Positions 33,333 to 41,604 of a stretch of 45,815 bases of DNA are shown piece by piece. Source of the DNA: Gemmatimonadota bacterium (GTDB lineage Bacteria; Gemmatimonadota; Gemmatimonadetes; Longimicrobiales; Gaopeijiaceae); contig JAJDVT010000125.1 in assembly GCA_022826005.1 (NCBI GenBank), positions 1 through 45,815 of the forward strand, read 5' to 3'. The number at the start of each line of letters is the position of its first letter. The first letter of the stretch is position 1. Position numbers and translations under genes: made by a program. The notes beneath the pieces are model-generated. The model had not been told where the DNA came from. It was given only the letters and a program-made list of their open reading frames with translations, and did not search any database.

Positions 33333-33358
33333 CGCCAAACTGGCGGTTGTATGATACA
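33333..33358. promoter_or_regulatory. Two adjacent palindromes upstream of the regulator gene
   Basis: CGCCA-AAC-TGGCG (33333-33345) is a perfect 5-bp-arm inverted repeat, and TGTAT-G-ATACA (33348-33358) is another. They lie about 155 nt upstream of the regulator start, in the 299-base gap before the hydrolase gene, which otherwise shows nothing. They are candidate operators for autoregulation. Confidence 0.35.
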
Positions 33359-33477
33359 CGGGAAATAGTCGCTGTGCAATGGGGTGTCAATGTACGATGC
33401 CGCGCGTCGATAACGCACGACCGGTCCGTCAATCGCGGAATCGCGCCAGAGGCCTGAAGGCGAAGCGGAGCGTGTCC

Positions 33478-35409
33478 TCAGGATGCCCTTGGGCGGAACA
33501 CCAGGCCAGCTGCGCCCCCAACGACCGGCAGCTCGATGGTGGTCCCTGCCAGGTCGACAGTCAGCGTCGCCCCCGGCTCGGGGTGCACCGTGAAGTACTT
33601 GTCGCTGGAGAAGATCATGACGCCGATGCGCGCGCCCGCGGGGATCACCTGGTCGTCCGGCTGGAGCTCGAACTCGACTTCCACGAATTCGCCCGGGGTG
33701 AGGGCGCGCCCCTCACGCGGGCTGGCAATGTTCTCCGCGCCCGCGTTGCCCGGGTCCGCCCAGCCGCGCGTGATGATGTTGTCGTAGATCCGCCCGCTGT
33801 CCTCCCACGGCAGCGACACCAGCCAGACCGACAGATTGACGGCTGGCCGGTCGGCCGCCAGGCGCACGCGCACCGTGGTGACGCCGGAGAGATGGGCGTC
33901 CTGCGCCAGTTCCGGAGTCGCGTACAGCAGCCGGTGGTTCGAGTAGTCGGCGGCAGCGAGGTGGCCGCCCTCGAACCCGAAGTTGTCGACGACCGTGCCG
34001 GTGCCGCCGCCGGCCGCCCCCATGCTCAGGTTGCCGGTCCAGCGGCCGTCGCCGGAGGGGTGCAGGGTGACACCCTCGGCCTCCGGGTGCGGGTAGTCGG
34101 GGTAGGGGGTGGGCTCGGGCCTGGGAGTCCGCGGATCCGGGTTGCGGATCTCCCGCACGATCCACGCCTTCGCGTCGTTTTCGACGCCGTTTTCGACGCC
34201 GAGCAGGTAGCGCGTGAACCAGCGGTTCATCAGCGTGGGCGGCGGCGGGCCGCCGTGTCCGCCCTGGTGGTAGTAGATCTGCACGGGAACTCCCCGCTCT
34301 TTCAGCGCCTCCGTGATCCGGTAGCTGTGCTCGGGCATCACGTTCCAGTCGTTGAAGGCGTGGGCCATCAGGGTGGCCGCGCGGACGCCGTCGATGTGGT
34401 TGAGGTAGTCGCGCCCGGCCCAGAAGTCGTTGTAGTCCCCGGTGGTGCGGTCGAGCTGCGCGTCCATCTCGTCGCGCACGGTCTCGATGCAGTAGTCCCT
34501 CTTCTCGGGGTCGCCGCTGAAGATGAAGTCGAAGAGAACGTCGATGTCCTCGCCGGGGTACCCGCCGGGCGAGCGCACCAGCCCGTTGGAGCGGTAGTAG
34601 TGGTAGTAGGAGGTGTTAGGGGCCACGGGGATGATGGCCTCCAGCCCTTCGACGCCGGTCGTCGCGGCGGCGAGCGGCAGCGTCCCGTTGTAGGAGGTGC
34701 CGGTCATGCCGACCTTGCCGGTGCTCCAGTCCGCGCGCACCTCCTCGTTGCCGTCCGGGGTGGTGAAGCCGCGCGCCCGCCCGTTCAGCCAGTCGATCAC
34801 CGCCTTTGGCCCAAGCGACTCGTTGGCGCCGCCGACAGTGGGGCATCCCTGCGACTGACCGGTGCCCGGCGACTGCGAGTGCACGACTGCGAAGCCGCGC
34901 GGCACCCAGGTCCGGACGTGGGACATCGAGATGACGGGCTGGCTCTCCCGGTAGCGGATCGTCGCCGGATAGGGGTCGCGGGGGGTGGGATCCTCGCCCA
35001 CCTCCTGCCTCAGGTCCCAGAAGTGATCGAGATTGATCCCCGCCGTGCCCGAGAAGTAGGGACTTGTTTCGTAGACGACCGGCACCCTGAGACCCTCGGC
35101 GGTCGCTCCCGGGCGGGTGACGTCGACGTGGACCCGGTCGGGGCGGCCGTCGCCGTCGGTGTCGAACTCGGTTTCGACCCAGAGCTCCTGGCGGATCCAG
35201 GTGGAGGTGTCGGCGAAGGCTGGGACGATCTGCGCCTCGCCGTTCTCGATGACGTGGGCGTCCTGGGCCTGGATGGGGGCCGGTAGCGTGGTGGCGAGGC
35301 CGGTCGCCGCAGCGAGGACGGCCGCGGCGACTGCCGGGGTGGCCCGTGTGAGAGACTGGGGCCAGGCCGATGGGTCTCTGTTGCGAAAGTTCATTTGAAC
35401 TTGATCCAT
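33478..35409 (-). CDS. Secreted CocE/NonD-family hydrolase (S15 Xaa-Pro dipeptidyl-peptidase-like)
   Basis: A 643-aa protein with an N-terminal signal sequence (hydrophobic run VAAAVLAAATGLATTLP ending in IQAQD). The alpha/beta hydrolase domain has the nucleophile Ser239 in GMTGTSYNGT, the Asp region MAHAFNDWNV and the His in HQGGHGGP. The C-terminal jelly-roll (from about 430) is the typical CocE C-domain (VRLAADRPAVNLSVWL, IGVMIFSSDKYF). It acts on peptides or esters. It follows the NCS2 permease gene by 26 nt and may be co-transcribed. Confidence 0.9.
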   Translation of the reverse strand: MDQVQMNFRNRDPSAWPQSLTRATPAVAAAVLAAATGLATTLPAPIQAQDAHVIENGEAQIVPAFADTSTWIRQELWVETEFDTDGDGRPDRVHVDVTRPGATAEGLRVPVVYETSPYFSGTAGINLDHFWDLRQEVGEDPTPRDPYPATIRYRESQPVISMSHVRTWVPRGFAVVHSQSPGTGQSQGCPTVGGANESLGPKAVIDWLNGRARGFTTPDGNEEVRADWSTGKVGMTGTSYNGTLPLAAATTGVEGLEAIIPVAPNTSYYHYYRSNGLVRSPGGYPGEDIDVLFDFIFSGDPEKRDYCIETVRDEMDAQLDRTTGDYNDFWAGRDYLNHIDGVRAATLMAHAFNDWNVMPEHSYRITEALKERGVPVQIYYHQGGHGGPPPPTLMNRWFTRYLLGVENGVENDAKAWIVREIRNPDPRTPRPEPTPYPDYPHPEAEGVTLHPSGDGRWTGNLSMGAAGGGTGTVVDNFGFEGGHLAAADYSNHRLLYATPELAQDAHLSGVTTVRVRLAADRPAVNLSVWLVSLPWEDSGRIYDNIITRGWADPGNAGAENIASPREGRALTPGEFVEVEFELQPDDQVIPAGARIGVMIFSSDKYFTVHPEPGATLTVDLAGTTIELPVVGGAAGLVFRPRAS

Positions 35410-35435
35410 GGTTCAGGTGAACGGAAAAACTGCTT

Positions 35436-36722
35436 TCAAGCCATTATGAAGCGAATCAGGAACAGTATGGAGACCGAGACGACCGCCGCGTTGAGATCAC
35501 CGGTGCGTCCCGAGAGCAGCTTGATCAGGACGTAGGCGATGAACCCGAGGCCGATTCCGGTGGCGATCGAGTAGGTGAACGGCATCGCGAGCGCAGTGAC
35601 CATCGCGGGGATGCACTCGGTGAGTTCGTCCCACTCGATGTGGCGGAGCGCGCGGGACATGACATAGCCCACGAAGAGGATCGCGGGCGCGGTGGCGTAC
35701 GCGGGAACGGCGGTCGCGACCGGCGCGAACGGCATTGCCAGGAGGAAGAGGGCCGCGACGACCACGGCGGTCAGTCCGGTGCGCCCGCCCGCGCGCACAC
35801 CGGCGGCGCTCTCGATGTAGGAGGTCGTGGTGGAGGTTCCCAGCAGCGCGCCCGCCATGGTGGCGGAGCTGTCCGCGACCAGGGCGCGCCTGAGTCCCGG
35901 AACCTTGCCTTCCTCGTCCGTCAGCCCGGCCTCGTTCAGCACGGCCACCAGCGTCCCGCTCGTATCGAAGAGGTCCACCATCAGGAAGGCGAAGACGATT
36001 GCGAGCAGCCCGAGTTCGACGGCGGCGGCGATGTCGAGCTGGAGCCAGGTGGGGGCAAGCGACGGTGGCGAGGCCACGAGCGATTCCGGGGCGGGCGAGA
36101 GCCCGGAGAGCCACCCGATCCCGGCGACGATCAGAATGCACATCAGCACCGCGCCCGGAACCTTCCGCTGCTCGAGGGCGACGATCACGACGAAGCCCAT
36201 CAGCGCCAGCGCCACCGGCCACTGGGTGATGCTGCCCATTGCGACAAGAGTCGCCTCGCTGCCGACGACGACGCCGGCGTTGCGAAGCCCGATGATCACC
36301 AGGAAGAAGCCGATTCCCGCCGCGATGGCCACCTTCTGCGAGCGCGGGATGCTGTTCACCACCCATTCCCTCACCGGCAGCACCGACAGGATCAGCATCA
36401 GCACCCCGGAACAGAAGACGGCACCCAGCGCGGCCTGCCAGGACAGCCCCATCGTGCCCACCGCGATCGCGGCGAAGTAGGCGTTCAGCCCCATTCCGGG
36501 CGCCAGCGCGATCGGATAGTTGGCGTACAGCCCCATCACTGCGGTACCGAGCGCGGCCGCCAGGCAGGTGGCCACCAGGACGGCTCCGGCGTCCATCCCC
36601 GTCCCCGACAGGATCAGCGGGTTCACGAAGATGATGTAGGAGAGGGTGAGGAAGGTGGTGGCTCCGGCGAGGACCTCCGTGCGGACGGAGGTGCCTCGTT
36701 CCTCCAGGCGGAAGTACTTCAT
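35436..36722 (-). CDS. NCS2-family purine permease (AzgA/PbuG type)
   Basis: A 428-aa polytopic membrane protein with about 12-14 helices. It opens with the family start FRLEERGTSVRTEVLAGATT and carries FVNPLILSGTGMD, ALAPGMGLNAYFA, LFDTSGTLVAV and LGTSTTTSYIESAAGV, the hallmark substrate-site segments of the AzgA/PbuG (hypoxanthine/guanine/adenine) group. It probably imports nucleobases with protons. Genes upstream (DUF4143 ATPase) and downstream (CocE hydrolase) are 33 and 26 nt away, so read-through is likely although function is not obviously shared. Confidence 0.9.
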   Translation of the reverse strand: MKYFRLEERGTSVRTEVLAGATTFLTLSYIIFVNPLILSGTGMDAGAVLVATCLAAALGTAVMGLYANYPIALAPGMGLNAYFAAIAVGTMGLSWQAALGAVFCSGVLMLILSVLPVREWVVNSIPRSQKVAIAAGIGFFLVIIGLRNAGVVVGSEATLVAMGSITQWPVALALMGFVVIVALEQRKVPGAVLMCILIVAGIGWLSGLSPAPESLVASPPSLAPTWLQLDIAAAVELGLLAIVFAFLMVDLFDTSGTLVAVLNEAGLTDEEGKVPGLRRALVADSSATMAGALLGTSTTTSYIESAAGVRAGGRTGLTAVVVAALFLLAMPFAPVATAVPAYATAPAILFVGYVMSRALRHIEWDELTECIPAMVTALAMPFTYSIATGIGLGFIAYVLIKLLSGRTGDLNAAVVSVSILFLIRFIMA

Positions 36723-36755
36723 CTTTCGGCCTGTGCCTCCGGCTAGGGTTCCAGA

Positions 36756-38006
36756 CTAGGGCCCCAACGCCCCGATCGGGATCGTCCCGACCTCTCCGCC
36801 GCGCACGTATCCATAGCCGTTGGGAAGGATGACGGCCAGTGCGGACGGGGGGCGGTGTCCTCCGAGTTTCATGCGTCGGGCCAGGCGCTGCAGGTTGGCT
36901 GCCCCCTCCTCCATCCACCGTTCGCCGAGTTTGACCTCGAAGGCCGCCCAACGTCCCTCCTCGTCCTCGACTATCGCGTCCACCTCGAGACCTCCCTTCT
37001 CACGATAGTGGAAGACTCCGGCTTCGGCTGCCTGGGCGTAGACACGGAGATCCCGTATCACCATGGACTCGAAAAGAAAACCGAAGAACTCGAGGTCGTC
37101 CATGAGGCGCTGGGGCGAGGCCCGCAGGGCAGCAATCGCCAGGGAGGGATCGACGAAGTGCCGGACCGAAGTGGTTCGCAGGGTCGTCCGCGACCGCAGG
37201 TGGGGGGCCCAGGCCGGCTGGTCCTCCACGATCATCAGGCGCGTGAGTGCGTCCATGTATTCGGCACCGGTGTCGTCCTTCATCGCAACGCCATTTCCGC
37301 GGACATCGCGGACCAGCGTCGCGAGTGTTGCTGGTGTTGCAACATTCCGCGCGAGGGAGCGCAGGAGGCGACCCACCTTGACGGGATCGCGCCTGCCGCC
37401 ACTCACTCTGGAGATGTCGGTACGGCGAATCTCGTTGAGATAGTCGCGGTTCATGCGCAGGCTCCGGGCCAGGGGTTTTCCGAAGTGCCCGGGCCAGCCA
37501 CCGCGGCAAACCAGTTCGGCGAGGGCCGGGACCGCGAGACGGGATGGTTCGGAGCGCTGTATCTCGCCCTTCAAGAGCCGGCTCAGCGAGATTTGTCCCG
37601 AGGACTGACGCATCTCAAGGAGAGTCAGCGGACGCATGCGCAATCGGGTCAACCGGCCCGCGCCGGTGTGCCGGGTAATGTCGTCGGTGGGCACGGCCGA
37701 CCCCGTGAGAATAAACTGTCCGGGAGACCCGCGGTCATCGACTGCGCGACGGATATGATTCCAGATATCGGGTTCCGTCTGCCATTCGTCGATCAGGCGT
37801 GGGACGGGCCCGCGGAGCACGGTATCCGGGTCCACCGAGACCAGACGCCTGGCGTTTCGGTCCACGTCCAACAGCACCTCGCTCCTGGCCAGGCGCCGGG
37901 CGGTGCGGGTCTTGCCGCAAGTCTTCGGCCCTTCGATCACAATCGCACCGGTGGCTGCGAGGCGTTCGGCCAGTTCCTCCTCAACGATTCGGGTGAGGTA
38001 GCTCAT
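36756..38006 (-). CDS. AAA-type ATPase with DUF4143 domain
   Basis: A 416-aa protein started at ATG 38006 (MSYLTRIVEEEL). It has Walker A GPKTCGKTRTAR near residue 30, Walker B-like PRLIDEWQ, the sensor FILTGSA, and a C-terminal DUF4143 domain with a PD-(D/E)xK-like segment: EVDAIVEDEEG followed by AAFEVKLG. Such ATPases are common in bacteria and archaea and of unknown role; a nuclease link has been proposed from the C-terminal motif. The gene is divergent from the Asp-box protein gene, with iterons in between. Confidence 0.87.
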   Translation of the reverse strand: MSYLTRIVEEELAERLAATGAIVIEGPKTCGKTRTARRLARSEVLLDVDRNARRLVSVDPDTVLRGPVPRLIDEWQTEPDIWNHIRRAVDDRGSPGQFILTGSAVPTDDITRHTGAGRLTRLRMRPLTLLEMRQSSGQISLSRLLKGEIQRSEPSRLAVPALAELVCRGGWPGHFGKPLARSLRMNRDYLNEIRRTDISRVSGGRRDPVKVGRLLRSLARNVATPATLATLVRDVRGNGVAMKDDTGAEYMDALTRLMIVEDQPAWAPHLRSRTTLRTTSVRHFVDPSLAIAALRASPQRLMDDLEFFGFLFESMVIRDLRVYAQAAEAGVFHYREKGGLEVDAIVEDEEGRWAAFEVKLGERWMEEGAANLQRLARRMKLGGHRPPSALAVILPNGYGYVRGGEVGTIPIGALGP

Positions 38007-38044
38007 GCGCAAAGGTAACGGTGGCCAGAGCACCCCACAAGGAT

Positions 38045-38130
38045 TAACGGGTAGATCGGCAAAGAATCAACGGGTAGATCGGCATAAGTTTAACAGGCAA
38101 GTTGGCACAATAACAGCGGGTAAGTTGGCA
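38045..38130 (+). repeat. Four direct iterons with exact 23-bp period
   Basis: A 17-bp core of consensus YAACGGGTAGATCGGCA occurs at 38045-38061, 38068-38084, 38091-38107 and 38114-38130, each start exactly 23 bp after the last. Units 1 and 2 are nearly identical; units 3 and 4 diverge (for example AAGTTGGCA). They lie between two divergent genes, 39 nt from the ATPase start and about 100 nt from the signal-peptide start of the other gene. Two helical turns per unit would place bound proteins on one DNA face, as in an operator array. Confidence 0.7.
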
Positions 38131-38231
38131 GGTCGCCGAAGACCGAGTCCTTGACTTGCTCTTTCCCTGCGATGGACTCTAATGCGACCTATCGGCCTGC
38201 CGCCCTTGCTTCCGACCCGAGACGACCTTCC

Positions 38232-41200
38232 ATGCGAACGACGATTCCTGCGACCGTGGCCCGCCTGATCCTGCCCGCGCTTGCACTCGCGGCCACCCTC
38301 CTCCTCCTCCTCCTCCCTGCTTCCGCCGCCGGCCAGCAACCCCCCGACCCCTCCGCCTACACCGCCCTCGAGTGGCGGCACATCGGCCCCGAGGGCAACC
38401 GCTTTTCGGCGGCGGCGGGCATCGTCGGCGACCCGCACACCTACTACGTCGGCGCCGCGTCCGGCGGCATCTACAAGACGACCGACGGCGGCGTGCACTG
38501 GGACGCGATCTTCGACGACCAGCCCGTCCAGTCGATCGGCGCGCTGGGCGTCGCGATGGCCGATCCGAACATCGTCTGGGCCGGAACCGGCGAGGGGAAG
38601 ATCCGCAGCCACGTCTCGATCGGGCAGGGCGTCTACAAGTCCACCGACGCGGGCGCGACCTGGACGCTGATGGGGCTGGAGCAGACCGGGCGGATCCCGC
38701 GTCTGGTCATCCACCCCACGGACCCGGACATCGTGTTCATCTGCGCGATGGGGCACGCGTACGGGCCGCAGCGCGAGCGCGGGGTCTACCGCACCACCGA
38801 CGGGGGCGCCACCTGGGAGCGGGTCCTCTTCGTCGACGAGGACACGGGTTGCTCGGACATCGCGATGGACCCGGCGAACCCGCGCGTGCTGTTCGCCGGC
38901 ACCTGGCAGCTCGAGATCCACACCTGGGGGCGGACCTCCGGCGGACCGGGCGGCGGCTTGCACGTCTCGCGCGACGGGGGCGACACCTGGACCAGGCTGA
39001 ACGGGCCGGACAACGGAATCGGGCTGCCGGAGAAGCCGGTCGGGAAGGTGGCGGTGGCGATCGCGCCGTCGAACCCGGACCGGGTCTACGCCATGCTTGA
39101 AACGGGCGACGGGATCCCCTGGGACGGGCGCGAGACCGAGGACGGCCAGGTGTGGCGCTCCGAAGACGGCGGGCGCACCTGGGCGCTGATCACCCGCAAC
39201 CGCAATGCGATGGGGCGGCCCCACTATTACTCGCGCGTGGTGATTTCGCCCAACGACGAGGACGAGGCCTACTTCCTCACGGCCTCCTTCACCGTCTCGA
39301 CCGACGGCGGCCGCACGCTGGACGTGACCCCCCGCCCCCAGGCCCCCGGCGGCGACCATCACGACATGTGGATCGACCCCACCGACCCCGACCGCATGAT
39401 CGTCGCGCACGACCAGGGCCTCTCGATCTCGATCAACCGGGGCCGGACCTGGTTCCGGCAGCGCCTCACCAACGCGCAGATGTACCACGTGACCGTCGAC
39501 AACGCGATCCCGTACAACGTGCTCGGCAACAAGCAGGACGAGCCGACGTACCGGGGACCGAGCAACAGCCGCATCATGGGACAGCGCCGCATCACCGGGA
39601 TTCCGCGCGGGATGTGGCACCATGTGGGCGGCGGCGAGAGCGGGTGGGCCACGCCGGATCCGACCGATCCGAACATCGTGTGGTCCTCGGCTTCGGGCTC
39701 CGGCATGGTGGGAGGGATCGTGGTGCGCTACGAGGAGGACCGGCGCCAGTACCGCGCCGTCGAGGTGTGGCCGGAGCAGAGCCGGGGGGCGGCGTCCGGG
39801 GTGCGCTACCGCTTCATCTGGGACGCGCCGATCCACATCTCGCCGCACGACAACAACACCGTGTACGTGGGGAGCCAGCATGTGCACCGCACCCGCAACG
39901 GAGGGCAGAGCTGGGAGGTGATCTCCCCGGACCTGACGCTGAACGACACCAGCCGCATGCGTCTCTCGGGGGGACTGACCGGGGACAATATCGGGGTGGA
40001 GTACGCGGGCACGGTCTTCGGGATCGCCGAGTCGCCGGTCGAGGAAGGGCTGATCTGGGCGGGAACGAACGACGGGCAGCTGCAGGTGACCCGTGACGGG
40101 GGCGCGACGTGGACGAATGTGACCGAAAACATGCCGGGACTGCCCGAGTGGATGGCGGTGCGGTCGATCGCGCCGTCCCGTTACGACGCGGGCACGGCCT
40201 ATGTGGCCATTGACGGACACCAGGTGAATGTGCGCGATCCGTACATCTACCGGACCCGCGACTACGGGGCGTCCTTCGACAGGATCACCGATGGCATTCC
40301 GCCCAGCATGCTGAGCTACACGAAGGTGATCGTCGAGGACCCGAAACGGCGGGGGCTCCTGTACGTGGGCACCGAGAACGCCCTGTACGTCTCTTTCAAC
40401 GACGGGGACGACTGGCAGCCGCTGCAGAACAACCTTCCGCACGCGCCGGTGTCGGGGATGGTGGTGCAGGAGCACTTCGGCGACCTGGTCGTGGGCACCT
40501 ACGGCCGCGGCTTCTGGATCCTGGACGACCTCACGCCGCTGCAGCAACTCACCGCGGAGGCGATGGCGTCCGCCTCCCACCTCTTTACGCCCCGCGACGC
40601 CTGGCGCTTCCGCCCGATCACCCCGCCGTCGGTCCCGTACAGCGATCCCACCGAGGGGACCGACCCCGAGTACGGCGCGTCGATCAACTACTGGCTGGCG
40701 GAGCCGGCCGACGAGACCCCGACGATCGAGATCGTCGACTCGGCCGGCGCGGTCGTACGCACTCTGCGCGGCACCAACAACGCCGGCATCAACCGCGTCC
40801 ACTGGAACCTGCGGGACGAGTCCAACGGTCCCATCCGGCTATTGACCAGCCCGATGTACGCGGAGCACATCGAAGTCGGCGACGAGGGCCGCCCAGCCCC
40901 GGCGCCCGCCAGATCTCGATCCTGCTTCCGCCCGGGCGCTACACCGTGCGCCTCGACGCGGCCGGCTGGACGCACGAGCAGCCCCTCACGGTCCTCAAGG
41001 ACCCCCATTCGGCGGGCACCGAAGCCGACATCGCCGCCCAGGTCGCCTTCCTGCGCGAAGTCCGCGACGACGTCGTTGCGGCGGGCGAGGCCGTCCACCG
41101 CGTCGAAGCAATTCGCGTCCAGCTCTCCACCATGGCCCGCTTCGCCGACGACGAGGCCCTCACGGCAGCCATCACCGCCCTTCAGACCGAGCTCACCCAC

Positions 41201-41470
41201 CTGCAGATGAACATGGTCGACCTGCGCCTTACCGGTCAGGGCCAGGACGGCGTGCGTTTCGGCGCGACCCTGCTGCAGAAGCTCGGCTACCTCACCGGCG
41301 CGATCGCCGTCGCCGATTTCCCGCCCACGGACCAGGAGCTGGAGGTGAAGGCCCTGCTGCATGAGGAGTTGCGGCTGCATCTGGAAGCGCTCGAGGCGCT
41401 GGTGGCGAACGAGGTGGCGGCGCTCAACGAGATGCTGCGGGCGAGGGGGATGCTGATCATCGCGGAGTAG
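38232..41470 (+). pseudogene. Secreted Asp-box (VPS10/sortilin-like) propeller protein with a frameshift
   Basis: The start is ATG 38232, beginning a signal peptide rich in Leu (a CTC repeat). The mature part carries about ten Asp-box/BNR motifs (S/T-x-D-G-G-x-T-W: TTDGGVHW, STDAGATW, TTDGGATW, SRDGGDTW, SEDGGRTW, TRDGGATW), forming one or two large beta-propellers. This is typical of Gemmatimonadota and Bacteroidota proteins annotated as glycosyl hydrolase or sortilin. Near 40895-40912 one base is missing: the original frame degenerates while the real C-terminus continues as QISILLPPGRYTVRLDAAGW to the stop at 41470. It may be a pseudogene or a sequencing/assembly error. Confidence 0.82.
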
Positions 41471-41509
41471 CCGCACCTGACATCAGCAGCTCTTCGCCCG
41501 GGGACCCTT

Positions 41510-41580
41510 GCGCAATGATCCCCCCAATCAATAGACTATGTACACATCGTGGCGCAATCCCCCCAATATGTGGCGTAATT
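41510..41580. promoter_or_regulatory. Repeated GCGCAAT...CCCCCCAAT motif upstream of the kinase-regulator gene
   Basis: GCGCAATGATCCCCCCAAT (41510-41528) recurs as GCGCAATCCCCCCAAT (41552-41567), shortened by three bases, with a further GGCGTAAT at about 41572. The copies are 42 bp apart, four helical turns, immediately upstream of the regulator start. They are a plausible binding site for the encoded winged-helix domain. Confidence 0.4.
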
Positions 41581-41604
41581 GTGTATTAGAACGGAAGAAA
41601 CCTC

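Noticed and set aside
38296-38318. CTC microsatellite as a phase-variation tract
   Set aside because: It is a trinucleotide run that encodes the Leu core of a signal peptide, so length changes keep the frame.
38067-40802. 911-aa open frame on the minus strand
   Set aside because: It is antisense to the Asp-box protein gene, has the low-complexity Arg/Gly/Val-rich look of a GC-rich shadow frame and no domain or ribosome-binding site.
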